A model generated the notes under the pieces. That model was not told where the DNA came from. It saw only the letters and a list, made by a program, of their open reading frames with translations, and searched no databases. Of a stretch of 64,000 nucleotides of DNA, positions 14,677 to 23,484 are shown one piece after another. The DNA lies in the NCBI GenBank assembly GCA_034931985.1, contig JAYGHB010000103.1:1-64000 (forward strand). The letters are read 5' to 3'. The stretch's first letter is position 1; each line of letters begins with the position of its first letter. This DNA is from Halotia wernerae (GTDB taxonomy: Bacteria; Cyanobacteriota; Cyanobacteriia; Cyanobacteriales; Nostocaceae). A program made the translations under genes and the position numbers.

Positions 14677-15182
14677 TACTTATTGAGCCGATACAAAACT
14701 ACACTGGTTATTATCCAGAATCCGTTCATGTTGAGAAAATTTATCGCACAAGAGAAAATCGAGCTTGGTGCAAAGAAAGAGGTATTAGAATCAGTGGAGT
14801 TCCTTTAGGAAGACCGCCAAAAACTGTGAGTAAAGAACAAAAGAAGCAAGCTCAAGATTCAGAGAGGATTCGTAATTGTATTGAGGGAAAATTTGGACAA
14901 GCTAAAAGAAGATTTAGCTTGAGTAGAGTGATGGCTAAACTTTCTCATACAACTCTAACTGCGATTGCTATCACTTTTTTAGTGATGAATCTGTCTACTC
15001 ATCTGTTGCGGTTGTTTCATGCTTTTTTATGTCTATTTTTCACAAATACATTTTTTTTCCAGCCTAACATTATTGATGCTTATATTTTGCTCAGTTGTAA
15101 CCAACAAAAACTTATGTCTTCACCTTCCTTGAATAACTAATCAATCCTTAAACTGGCTTTTTGTTACTTTTTCAGCAAGCCC
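14677..15182 (+). pseudogene. IS5-family transposase, C-terminal remnant with right end
   Basis: The frame reads IQNYTGYYPESVHVEKIYRTRENRAWCKERGIRISGVPLGRPPK and then RIRNCIEGKFGQAKRRFSLSRVMAKLSHTT, the C-terminal third of IS5-family transposases including the catalytic Glu in the EGKFGQ.KRRF block. The N-terminal two-thirds with the first two Asp residues is missing, and the miniature element occupies the left boundary. The coding part ends at 15140; the right terminal repeat AGTAACAAAAAG-side ends at 15182, four bases before the FetB-like stop codon. Confidence 0.75.
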
Positions 15183-15185
15183 TAT

Positions 15186-15983
15186 TTAACTTTGCTTGTA
15201 CAAAGCATCTGTCAGTTGATGTTTTTGATTAAATAGGGATAAAAACGCCAGTAATACAACTCCTATGGTGGCGATCGCAGTTCCCGATGCTTGGGCAAAA
15301 ATAATCACAATTTGGTAGCGGATAGCATCCGTAGGACTAGCACCAGCCAAAATCTGACCAGTCATCATTCCTGGTAGACTAACTAACCCCATCACCATCA
15401 TTGAGTTAATTGTGGGAATCATCCCGATTCTTAATGCTTCTTTAATTGGTTGATGTGCAGCTTCCCAACGAGTTGCACCTAAAGTTAATAGTGCTTCTAC
15501 TTGTTCTCGACGATTAATTAAATCCTCCATAAAACGTTCTAACGCCAGAGATGTACCAGTTAAGGCATTACCCAAAATCATCCCTAACAGAGGAATGAGA
15601 TACTGGGGATCGTACCAAGGATGTACTTGAATAATCCCGCTAACAGTAAAGCCTGTAACTAGAAATGAACCACAAAAAAGCGAAATAAAATTATTCCAGT
15701 AAATACTGACAAACCGTCGGCGAGTCCGACTAACACTTGATATACTCGCCATAATCGTCATAGCTAGAGCTAAAGCTATAATTAATATTGGGTTACGAAG
15801 AGTAAATACCCATTGTAATAAGTATCCTACCAATAACAATTGCACTACCATGCGTAGTGAAGCAATTAAAAGGCTTTTTGCTAACCCTAAATTCAGAGCA
15901 AATGAAAGACCTATATTAATGAGAATAAATAAAGCTGCTAACGCAAGTTGGGTATAACTAATAGAAATATAACTGTCTGCCAT
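15186..15983 (-). CDS. fetB: FetB-type iron efflux ABC permease
   Basis: A 265-residue membrane protein of the UPF0014/FetB (YbbM) family with about seven hydrophobic segments. Diagnostic pieces are SLRMVVQLLLVGYLLQWVF near the N-terminus, PLLGMILGNALTGTSLALERF in the centre, and EALLTLGATRWEAAHQPIKEALRIGMIPTINSMMVMGLVSLPGMMTGQILAGASP. In E. coli FetAB exports iron and protects against oxidative stress. It overlaps the FetA-like gene by one base (TAATG), so the pair is co-translated. Its presence beside siderophore uptake genes suggests a safety valve for imported iron. An IS5 remnant abuts its 3' end. Confidence 0.9.
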   Translation of the reverse strand: MADSYISISYTQLALAALFILINIGLSFALNLGLAKSLLIASLRMVVQLLLVGYLLQWVFTLRNPILIIALALAMTIMASISSVSRTRRRFVSIYWNNFISLFCGSFLVTGFTVSGIIQVHPWYDPQYLIPLLGMILGNALTGTSLALERFMEDLINRREQVEALLTLGATRWEAAHQPIKEALRIGMIPTINSMMVMGLVSLPGMMTGQILAGASPTDAIRYQIVIIFAQASGTAIATIGVVLLAFLSLFNQKHQLTDALYKQS

Positions 15984-16684
15984 TATTCGTTAGATTCTAA
16001 GTTAATTTGACGATGGGTAATGCGCTGCAATTGACCTGAATCGTGGCTTGTCCAAAGATATGCTCGTTGGATGTCTTCTTTTTGCCAAGCTACAACCAAA
16101 GCTTCTAAAAAATTGGCAGTTGCGACATCTAATGAGGCGGTAGGTTCATCAAGTAATAACACCAAAGGGGAAAGTTGCAAAGCACGCAGAAAAGCGACAA
16201 TTTGAGCCTCACCACCAGAAATTGCACTCACAGGACGTTGTAAAAAATCAGCAGGTTTATGTAAAAGTTGTAAATAATTAAGAATTAGCTCGCGTTTGTA
16301 AACTTGATGTCGATGGGCTGCTAAACGATAAACTTGTTTGAGATTATCTTCTACAGTTCCTTCCCAAAGTGCAGGGCGCTGGTGGAGATAAACAACTTGA
16401 GAACGGTAATAGGGAGTGTAGTAAGCATCGATAGATTTTCCTTGAAAAAAAATGTATCCTGCTTGTATTGGATCAAGACTAGCGATCGCTCTTAGCAGCT
16501 GACTTTTACCAGAACCGGAAGCACCAACTACAGCAACACGTTCTCCTGGTAGAAGTTCAAAATTTAAATTTTGCCATAACCATTGATTTGGGATTTTTCT
16601 ACCTAAGCCTTGTACTGATAAAATTGGAGCGTTAGTAAATGATTCTGAATTGGTGATAGAGCTTTTACTTAGTTGATTGGCCAT
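15983..16684 (-). CDS. fetA: FetA-type iron efflux ABC ATPase
   Basis: A 233-residue ATPase partner of the permease above. Walker A is GASGSGKSQ, followed by a Q-loop region VVYLHQRPALWEGTV; the signature is ISGGEAQIVAFLRALQ and Walker B is LVLLLDEPTASLDV, with the switch His in LWTSHDSGQL. The ISGGE.Q signature and QRPALWEGTVEDNL block fit FetA (YbbL). Stop and start codons of the two genes overlap by one base. The family assignment is strong; export of iron rather than another metal is by analogy with E. coli. Confidence 0.88.
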   Translation of the reverse strand: MANQLSKSSITNSESFTNAPILSVQGLGRKIPNQWLWQNLNFELLPGERVAVVGASGSGKSQLLRAIASLDPIQAGYIFFQGKSIDAYYTPYYRSQVVYLHQRPALWEGTVEDNLKQVYRLAAHRHQVYKRELILNYLQLLHKPADFLQRPVSAISGGEAQIVAFLRALQLSPLVLLLDEPTASLDVATANFLEALVVAWQKEDIQRAYLWTSHDSGQLQRITHRQINLESNE

Positions 16685-16782
16685 TCAACTTGTTTGTAGT
16701 AGTTGTTTTATAGAGTTATTAGGAAATAACCCTCTTCTGTCACTGTAATAATGCCAATATACCCTTGAGTAAGGGGCTGTTA

Positions 16783-16899
16783 TTTAGGTAGGTCTTCCCA
16801 ATTACAGCCATTCTTAAGTTGATAGAAGATGCGATCCAAATATCTCTCTTTTTGTTCAGTTAAGCTGTCTAGTCCGCGATTTCGCAACAAATATTGAAT
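16783..16899 (-). pseudogene. IS5-like transposase fragment
   Basis: On the - strand the frame NRGLDSLTEQKERYLDRIFYQLKNG followed by CNWEDLPK and a TAA is the DUF4096-type N-terminal segment of IS5 transposases (DGIFYQLKNGCNWEDLPKDLPP in relatives). Only about 38 residues survive. It lies immediately beyond the stop of the sucrase/ferredoxin-like gene. Confidence 0.55.
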
Positions 16900-16900
16900 G

Positions 16901-17896
16901 CTACTCTACTTCTACTAGATGAATAATACGATATTGCTTAATTTTTTCCAAGGGTTCATTTTCTCCCGAAGAAAACGCGGTCATTACATAACCACTGACT
17001 TCTATCTTGGCTTCATAAGCACCGCTTTTACTTCCATCTGTTGTAGTGAAATCAATCCGAACATCTGCCCATTCTTGATTAACTTGATCCTGAGCAATAA
17101 CTCGACCTGATTTTTGGTATTTGAGCCAACTCCAGCACACTTGCATCCATATTTCTCTTTCTAAAATTTGCACGAATTTGGATAAACCACCCCATCCCCG
17201 ATAATAAGGATAAAGTTCTTTGACGGAACCATGATTCCATATCAATAAATCCAAAATTTCTGGCTGCAAATGACCGTAGTAGCGTGCTTGAGGTAAATCA
17301 ACTAGGGTAGGCGCAAACTGGTGACCACCAAAATGGCTACATCGCCAAACCCGCAAGTTGCTATTAGTTACAGCAGCATACTCAGAACGCAATTTTTGAT
17401 AAAGAGGATAACCAAATCTACTACAAGCAGCATCAACGTTACCGTGGTTGCAAACAAGTAATTCTCTAAGATGATTACTTTTTTGCCGATACTGTTCAAA
17501 ATCTGGTAGTTTTTCTGGTTCTTTTATTAAAGCCAGTGCTAAAGCACCAATTTCAGCATCAGGTATGATAAATTCTTGTTTCTCATACTCAGCAAATAAC
17601 CCTGCTGGTCTATGGTAGTGAAATACGTGCTTGTAACCAGGTATAGAGTACTCCTGATCTGGAGCGATCGCCAGCTGCCGAATTGTTCTACCATGTTCCC
17701 ACACAAAATTCAATGCATCCAACACTCCTTGCGGCATGGGTTCGGGTTCAATCCAAATCTCAACTGGCCAGGGTTGTGGAGCTTCAATAATTAAATATTG
17801 TTCAACTGCTATGGCAGAGCCAATAGGGTCTTCACCATTAGCTTGTGAAATTTCAGAACAGAAACGGCATTTGTTACGGGTCTGATTGATTACCAT
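16901..17896 (-). CDS. Sucrase/ferredoxin-like (thioredoxin-fold Fe-S) protein
   Basis: The 331 residues match the Suc_Fer-like family (related to yeast Apd1). Blocks are an early CRFCSEISQANGEDPIGSA, the central LLVCNHGNVDAACSRFGYPLYQKLR (residues about 147-170), and RVWRCSHFGGHQFAPTLVDLP near 182-202. Conserved Cys and His residues in the last two blocks are the expected ligands of a [2Fe-2S] cluster on a thioredoxin-like fold. The C-terminal 120 residues are less conserved. These proteins are presumed redox carriers; no substrate is proven. Position between FetAB and the siderophore exporter invites the idea of a ferric-siderophore reductase, which is inference only. Confidence 0.85.
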   Translation of the reverse strand: MVINQTRNKCRFCSEISQANGEDPIGSAIAVEQYLIIEAPQPWPVEIWIEPEPMPQGVLDALNFVWEHGRTIRQLAIAPDQEYSIPGYKHVFHYHRPAGLFAEYEKQEFIIPDAEIGALALALIKEPEKLPDFEQYRQKSNHLRELLVCNHGNVDAACSRFGYPLYQKLRSEYAAVTNSNLRVWRCSHFGGHQFAPTLVDLPQARYYGHLQPEILDLLIWNHGSVKELYPYYRGWGGLSKFVQILEREIWMQVCWSWLKYQKSGRVIAQDQVNQEWADVRIDFTTTDGSKSGAYEAKIEVSGYVMTAFSSGENEPLEKIKQYRIIHLVEVE

Positions 17897-17945
17897 ATTT
17901 AAATTGACCTACACACCATAAAACATAAAAAAGAGTCGCCAAAAA

Positions 17946-18153
17946 GGCGGCGGTCAGCCCACTTCTTCAAGGAGTGGGAGGAATAGCACCACTGCCCCGC
18001 CGCCGTCCGGTGTCAGTAGTCAGTGGTCAGTAGCAAAAACAACTGATTACTGACCACTGGCGCGAAATCCCGCCCCTTCAAGATGAGCTTAATCGGATTT
18101 TGAACAATGAATTTTTGGTACTTTACCTTTTGGTACTTTACCTTTTTGTACTG
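17946..18153. repeat. Cluster of hairpins and a 15-base tandem repeat
   Basis: Three structures sit in this 430-base spacer. GGCGGCGG (17946-17953) pairs with CCGCCGCC (17997-18004) around an inner CCCACTTC/GGAGTGGG stem. CAGTGGTCAGTA (18021-18032) pairs with TACTGACCACTG (18048-18059). TTTTGGTACTTTACC is repeated at 18113-18127 and 18128-18142, with a partial third copy. The first resembles an IS200/IS605 end, but no tnpA or tnpB is present. Confidence 0.6.
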
Positions 18154-18261
18154 CTAAAGCCAGCAAATCATAATTTTATTGCAATTAATTAGCTCTAAAT
18201 TACCTAAAAGGAATTATTGCTAGGTTAACAGTCGTTTTTATAGTATACTGCTTTTGCATAA

Positions 18262-18273
18262 GTTTCTCAATTA
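18262..18273. promoter_or_regulatory. Candidate Fur box upstream of the ABC exporter genes
   Basis: GTTTCTCAATTA lies about 55 bases before the first exporter gene and shares the TTCTCAAT core with sites upstream of the TonB receptor and the assembly line. It is a weak match on its own; support comes from recurrence. Confidence 0.35.
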
Positions 18274-18327
18274 GCTTTGATTAAATTATAACTTTCAGGA
18301 CAATCCTGGCTAAAATTTGGCGACGTT

Positions 18328-20097
18328 ATGAAAATTGGTCTAGAACAGTTTTGGAATTTATTGATAGACTATCTCAAGCCTCAAAAGGGGCGCGTTGCCA
18401 AGTTTGCGATCGCTCTATTAGCTAGTATCGGCTTGCAACTCCTCAACCCGCAAATTCTACGTAATTTCATTGATACAGCTGTAGCAGGCGGCTCAGTGCA
18501 GAACTTATTCTCCGCCGCATTTCTATTTATCGGTGTAGCTTTAGTGATGCAATTAATGTCAATTGTGGCTACATACTACGGTGAAAACGTTGCTTGGACA
18601 GCTACTAATGCCTTACGTGCTGATTTAGTTGAGCATTGCCTGAAACTCGATTTATCTTTTCACAAGGTTTCGACACCTGGTGAATTAGTGGAACGAGTGG
18701 ACGGTGATATTCAGAATCTTGCCAAATTTTTCTCGAAATTTAGCGTTTACATCTTAGGCAGTTTGCTACTGATTTTGGGTGTGATTGTGGTCATGTTCGC
18801 TGAAGATTGGCGAGCTGGTATAACTATTTCATTTTTCGCCCTCACAGCATTATCTATCCTAATTCGTCTGCGTTCCATCGCCGTTCCTCATTGGGGAAGC
18901 TATCGCCAAGTCAATGGAGAGTTTTTCGGATTTTTGGGTGAGCAACTAACTGGCATTGAAGACATAAGGGCAAATGGTGCGAAAACTTATGTTATGCATC
19001 GCTTCTACAAAATTCTGCAACGCTGGCTACCAACTTATCACAAAGCACGCTTTGCTGATACTATCCTCTGGGGTACAACTAACACTATATTCACGCTAGG
19101 TAATGTTATTGCTTTAGCTGTAGCTCTTTACCTTTGGAATCAAAAAGCGATCACTATCGGAACTGCATATATATTTTTTTACTACACTACTCTTCTGAAT
19201 GAACCAATTGAGCAGATTCGCACTCAGTTAGAAGACCTTCAACAGGCAGAAGCCAGCATTTATCGTATTCAAGACTTATTTGGAGTACAATCACAACTGA
19301 GTGCAGGAGGCAAAGAGCGACTTCCTCATGGCGCACTTTCTGTTACATTTGAAAATGTCTCATTTAGCTATAGCGAACGCATCAAAAAGCAAGATAAAAA
19401 ACCAGAATTGATACTGCAAGATATATCTTTCCATTTACCGCCCGGTCATGTATTGGGACTATTAGGACGTACAGGTAGCGGTAAAAGCACTTTAGCACGC
19501 TTGTTACTGAGATTATATGACGCACAATCAGGCACAATTCGCTTGGGGAATGTACTCATCAAGCAGACTCCCTTAACAGACTTACCCAAGCACGTCGGGT
19601 TAGTAACTCAGAATGTACAGTTATTCCAAACCACAGTCCGCAACAATCTCACCTTTTTTAACCAAAATATCAGCGACGAAAGCATCTATCAAACCTTGGA
19701 GATGCTGGGATTATCTGCATGGTTACATTCATTACCCAAAGACTTAAACACTGAATTAGGGCCTGATAGCACCGGCTTATCAGCAGGACAGGCACAATTG
19801 TTAGCATTTGCCCGTGTTTTTCTTAAAGACCCTGGCCTAGTAATTTTAGATGAAGCATCTTCACGCCTCGATCCCACAACAGAAAAACTCATTGAAAAAG
19901 CTATATCTCAGCTACTAATTGGGCGTACCGGCATCATTATCGCTCACCGATTAGCAACCGTGCAGAGAGCAAATCAGATTCTGATTTTAGACAAAGGTCG
20001 GGTAAGCGAATATGGTTTGCGAGAAGAATTAATTCAAAATTCTCATTCACGCTTTGCTCAGTTACTCAAGACTGGTTTGACAGATTTATTAGTTTAA
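18328..20097 (+). CDS. ABC exporter half-transporter, catalytic-Glu subunit
   Basis: A 589-residue fused membrane-ATPase half-transporter. Residues 1 to about 300 hold six membrane segments (starting FAIALLASIGLQLL). The ATPase follows from about 335: Walker A GRTGSGKST, Q-loop VTQNVQLFQTT, signature TGLSAGQAQ, Walker B LVILDEASSRLD with catalytic Glu, and switch His in IIAHRLATV. The signature reads LSAGQ instead of LSGGQ. With the next gene it should form a heterodimer in which this subunit supplies the intact Walker B and the partner the intact signature. In this locus, export of the newly made siderophore is the likely job; lipids or peptides are alternatives. Confidence 0.85.
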   Translation: MKIGLEQFWNLLIDYLKPQKGRVAKFAIALLASIGLQLLNPQILRNFIDTAVAGGSVQNLFSAAFLFIGVALVMQLMSIVATYYGENVAWTATNALRADLVEHCLKLDLSFHKVSTPGELVERVDGDIQNLAKFFSKFSVYILGSLLLILGVIVVMFAEDWRAGITISFFALTALSILIRLRSIAVPHWGSYRQVNGEFFGFLGEQLTGIEDIRANGAKTYVMHRFYKILQRWLPTYHKARFADTILWGTTNTIFTLGNVIALAVALYLWNQKAITIGTAYIFFYYTTLLNEPIEQIRTQLEDLQQAEASIYRIQDLFGVQSQLSAGGKERLPHGALSVTFENVSFSYSERIKKQDKKPELILQDISFHLPPGHVLGLLGRTGSGKSTLARLLLRLYDAQSGTIRLGNVLIKQTPLTDLPKHVGLVTQNVQLFQTTVRNNLTFFNQNISDESIYQTLEMLGLSAWLHSLPKDLNTELGPDSTGLSAGQAQLLAFARVFLKDPGLVILDEASSRLDPTTEKLIEKAISQLLIGRTGIIIAHRLATVQRANQILILDKGRVSEYGLREELIQNSHSRFAQLLKTGLTDLLV

Positions 20098-20191
20098 TTC
20101 TGGTTATACCAATTTACCTAATACTCTTCTTTTAATTATGAATTACGTAGGTGCAATCCTTACCGTAGACTATTAAAATTTACGAATTATT

Positions 20192-22066
20192 ATGTTATCG
20201 ACAACCAAAAAACCACAAGGCTGGAAATTATTATGGAACCTAATTTGCTATCAACCAAAACTCTACACAATTGATACCTGCTTCTGGATTTTAATTATGG
20301 GCTTGCCTGCAATTCCTGGGTTAATTATCCGAGAATTCTTTGATAGCCTGACAGGTAAAGCACAATTTGGGTTAACACCTTTAGCTTGGATTGCATTGTT
20401 GTTAGCTTTGAATTTAGGACACATTGGGACAATATTTGCAGGGCGCTTAACCAAAACTCAGCACCGTTTTACCATGAGTTCTTTGCTGCGACGCAATCTG
20501 TTAGAACGCTTGTTAAACAATCCTAATGCTCAACCTATAATTCTTAACACTGAGGCGGAAAAAGCTATATCTCAAGGTGAAATTATTAGTTATTTTCGTG
20601 ATGATGCTCAACAAATAGAAGACAATGTAGCATGGGTATCGGAACTGCTTGGTGAAGGAATATTTGCTGTTCTTTGTTTGGTGATTTTATTAAGTGTTAA
20701 TGTCCCAATGACCTTGTTTGTTTTTCTACCTTTGGTTGCGATGATCGCAATTATTCAAAAAGCAGAAATTTACATCAAACGATACCGCAAAGCTAGTCGC
20801 CAAGCAACAGAAAAGGTGACAGGAATTTTAGGCGAAATGTTTAGTTCGGTGCAAGCGATTAAAGTAGCTGGTGCAGAACAAGATGTGTTACATCATTTTC
20901 GTACTCTCAACGACAAACGCCGCCAAGTGATGGTGAGAGATAGCTTATTAAATGCCATGTTAGATTCAGTATTTCAAAACATGGTAAATCTAGGGACGGG
21001 TTTAATTTTGCTGCTAGCTTCTGTGTTAATTCAGAGTCAAACTAGTAAACTGACTGTAGGTGACTTTGCTCTGTTTATTTATAATCTTTCCTTTGTCACA
21101 GGCTTTTTCAACTCTTTAGGGAGATTCATGGCATTGTACAAGCAAACCGAAGTCTCCTTTGAACGGATGACAGCTTTGCTTTGTGGTGTGACAGCAGATA
21201 CTTTGGTCGCCAAAAATCCACTTTATCTGAATAACCTGCGCGATGGGCTACGCCCCGCCGTAGGCGATCGCAAACAATTACTGCCACCCTTAGAACAACT
21301 ACAGACCCAAGAAAGCGATAAGCCTGACGGCATGGCTAACGCTTACCGCTTACAATTGTTAACCATATCTAACCTCACTTACCACTATCCTGGTACTAAC
21401 CAAGGAATAACAGACATAAGCTTTCAGCTACAGCGCGGTAGTTTGACTGTCATTACTGGTCGCATTGGTTCTGGTAAAACTACACTGCTACGAGTTTTAT
21501 TAGGATTATTACCCAAGCAATCAGGTGCTATTTATTGGAATGGCTGCCTAGTAGAAGACCCTATTAATTTCTTTGTACCACCTCATAGTGCTTATACTCC
21601 TCAAATCCCCCAACTCTTTAGTTATAGCCTCAGAGAAAATATTTTATTGGGTTTAGATAAAGATGATTATGAAATCGAAAAGGCGCTAAAAATGTCCGTA
21701 TTTGAGCAAGATTTAGCTGCCATGAATGAAAAAATGGAAACTTTAGTAGGAGCAAAAGGAGTTAGGCTATCTGGTGGGCAATTGCAACGTTTAGCAGCTG
21801 CCCGAATGTTTGTTCGGAAACCAGAATTGCTGGTTTTTGATGATCTTTCTAGCGCTTTAGATGTAGAGACTGAATTAGCTTTATGGTCACGAATATTTAA
21901 CAATAAAAGTGAAGATAAAAATTGGCTGCCAACTTGTCTTGTGGTTTCTCATCGGCGTTCTGTTTTACGTCGCGCCGACAAAATAATTCTACTGAAAGCA
22001 GGTAAAATAGCAGCGCAAGGAAAGTTAGATGAAATTATTAGTAAAGGTCAAGAGTTAAATTTTTGA
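20192..22066 (+). CDS. ABC exporter half-transporter, degenerate Walker B subunit
   Basis: A 624-residue half-transporter with membrane segments in the first 320 residues and the ATPase in the last 230. Walker A is GRIGSGKTT, the signature is the canonical VRLSGGQLQR, but Walker B ends LLVFDDLSSALD, with Asp where the catalytic Glu should be; the switch region is VVSHRRSVL. This complements the partner encoded 95 bases upstream (LSAGQ but DE), giving one consensus and one degenerate ATP site. The linker between membrane and ATPase parts (around residues 345-385) contains two in-frame insertions of GC-rich genomic repeats (for instance 21238-21271), so it is longer than usual. Confidence 0.85.
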   Translation: MLSTTKKPQGWKLLWNLICYQPKLYTIDTCFWILIMGLPAIPGLIIREFFDSLTGKAQFGLTPLAWIALLLALNLGHIGTIFAGRLTKTQHRFTMSSLLRRNLLERLLNNPNAQPIILNTEAEKAISQGEIISYFRDDAQQIEDNVAWVSELLGEGIFAVLCLVILLSVNVPMTLFVFLPLVAMIAIIQKAEIYIKRYRKASRQATEKVTGILGEMFSSVQAIKVAGAEQDVLHHFRTLNDKRRQVMVRDSLLNAMLDSVFQNMVNLGTGLILLLASVLIQSQTSKLTVGDFALFIYNLSFVTGFFNSLGRFMALYKQTEVSFERMTALLCGVTADTLVAKNPLYLNNLRDGLRPAVGDRKQLLPPLEQLQTQESDKPDGMANAYRLQLLTISNLTYHYPGTNQGITDISFQLQRGSLTVITGRIGSGKTTLLRVLLGLLPKQSGAIYWNGCLVEDPINFFVPPHSAYTPQIPQLFSYSLRENILLGLDKDDYEIEKALKMSVFEQDLAAMNEKMETLVGAKGVRLSGGQLQRLAAARMFVRKPELLVFDDLSSALDVETELALWSRIFNNKSEDKNWLPTCLVVSHRRSVLRRADKIILLKAGKIAAQGKLDEIISKGQELNF

Positions 22067-22075
22067 CTCTATCAA

Positions 22076-22465
22076 CTAAGCGATCGCCTCAGGTGTAGAA
22101 GGGATGCGTACTAGCAAATGCGATCGCAATTTTCCCGGTAGTTTCGGCAGTAAAACATACCCATCTTGGCTTTCTTGATAAAGCTGGCTGAATTGCAACA
22201 AGTCAGTTATGCTTTCCTGCGTTAGATCAACAAAATAGTATGTATATTTTTGTGGACAAACAAAGCTGACAGCACAAGAATATTTTTTAACGCAACTCCA
22301 CAAACATCCCACAGGCTCTATATTGAGAGTGCTGTAAGCGGAATTATTTTTTTGAGTCTCTAGCAACTTCAGTAAAAGTTGATTTCCTTCGGCGCGATCG
22401 TCTGCTTGTTCGTGATCAAGAACAGCACTACACGATTTACAAACAAATAAGGTATGAACTGTCAT
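22076..22465 (-). CDS. DUF1636 family putative metal-binding protein
   Basis: A 129-residue protein with the DUF1636 pattern: an N-terminal VCKSCSAV pair, a central VGCLWSCVKKYSCAVSFVCPQKYTYYFVDL with three or four further cysteines, and a C-terminal QESQDGYVLLPKLPGKLRSHLLVRIP. The cysteine arrangement suggests a thioredoxin-fold Fe-S or metal-binding protein. It is the third gene of a leftward operon, overlapping the binding-protein gene upstream by four bases. DUF1636 genes often accompany siderophore or cobalamin uptake genes. Biochemical role is unknown; a redox or iron-release role is speculation. Confidence 0.85.
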   Translation of the reverse strand: MTVHTLFVCKSCSAVLDHEQADDRAEGNQLLLKLLETQKNNSAYSTLNIEPVGCLWSCVKKYSCAVSFVCPQKYTYYFVDLTQESITDLLQFSQLYQESQDGYVLLPKLPGKLRSHLLVRIPSTPEAIA

Positions 22466-23484
22466 GGTGATAATGATTTTTGCTTCTGCAAAATGTATTT
22501 ATTGAGGTCATCCAAAATAGTATTTGCTGACAGGATATTGCCAAAAATCCAGTAACCAGAGTCAACAATATAAACTCTTTGATTTTTAACTACATTTAAC
22601 TGTTGCCATAAAGGATTTTTCTCATATTGTTGAAAGTGTTTTTCCGATCCTGGATCTAATACGGCAAATAAAACATCTGCATCCAACAAATTGACACGTT
22701 CCATACTCAATCCTACACTGGGGAAGTTATTTTGAGTAAGCTTTTGTTGTATCTTTGGCGAAGCTAGACCGATTTCTGCAAGTAAATGACCAGGAAATGA
22801 AAAAATAGTCCGAAACTCACTTTCCAAACCCCTCGCATAGAAACGGCTGACAGAAACTTTTATTTTGCTTAGTTCCTCTCCCATAGCATTTTGAAATTCT
22901 GTAACTCGCTTTTCATATTTAGAAAGTATTTCTTTGGCTTGTGTAGATTTACCCAAAACTTCACCAATGTATAAAAAAGCTTCTTTCCAAGCAGTGACAT
23001 GAAACTCAAATGTTACTGTTGGGGCAATTTGTGAAAAAATTTGGTATTCTTTTTCATTGACGTACTCTCCAAGGATTAAATCAGGATTCAACTGTACAAT
23101 TTTTTCTATATTTGGCTGTGCGCTTTCGCCAAGGGAAATTATACCTTCAGCTTTATTTCCAAATTGCCTTCCTCTGCTGGCTACCCAGTTATGTTCTGTT
23201 GCTCCTACAGGTTTAATACCCAGTGCTAGTACTGCTTCTAAGGTTTCTTCTTGCAAAACAATTACACGCTTTGGATTTAAAGGAACACAGATTTCTCCAA
23301 ATTTATGGCGAACTATTCGGCACTCAAATGATGTTAACTTTGTTTTGGTAGAGTGCAGATTTTGAATAGGTTTACCATGACAAGCAGTAACTAGAACAAA
23401 CGCCAGAGTTAAGAGAAAAAATAGACTTAGACGTTTCTTCAAAATATAACGGCACAATTTCCAGAATTGGCGAAATTTCATCAT
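22462..23484 (-). CDS. Ferric-siderophore-binding lipoprotein (FecB/FhuD type), copy 1
   Basis: A 340-residue class III solute-binding protein. The N-terminus has a lipoprotein signal, FFLLTLAFVLVTACHG, with the lipobox Cys at about residue 35. The mature part follows the family: HKFGEICVPLNPKRVIVL, EAVLALGIKPVGATE, a central NIEKIVQLNPDLILG, and a C-terminal WQQLNVVKNQRVYIVD. It captures the ferric siderophore in the periplasm for the FecCD importer. Its start overlaps the stop of the TonB receptor gene upstream (TAATG), and its end overlaps the DUF1636 gene. A second, diverged copy lies at 27412-28401. Confidence 0.92.
   Translation of the reverse strand: MMKFRQFWKLCRYILKKRLSLFFLLTLAFVLVTACHGKPIQNLHSTKTKLTSFECRIVRHKFGEICVPLNPKRVIVLQEETLEAVLALGIKPVGATEHNWVASRGRQFGNKAEGIISLGESAQPNIEKIVQLNPDLILGEYVNEKEYQIFSQIAPTVTFEFHVTAWKEAFLYIGEVLGKSTQAKEILSKYEKRVTEFQNAMGEELSKIKVSVSRFYARGLESEFRTIFSFPGHLLAEIGLASPKIQQKLTQNNFPSVGLSMERVNLLDADVLFAVLDPGSEKHFQQYEKNPLWQQLNVVKNQRVYIVDSGYWIFGNILSANTILDDLNKYILQKQKSLSP

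Noticed and set aside
17946..18060. Possible IS200/IS605 end with guide-RNA-like hairpins
   Set aside because: Hairpin shape is suggestive, but no tnpA or tnpB coding sequence exists within reach, so only a repeat cluster is claimed.
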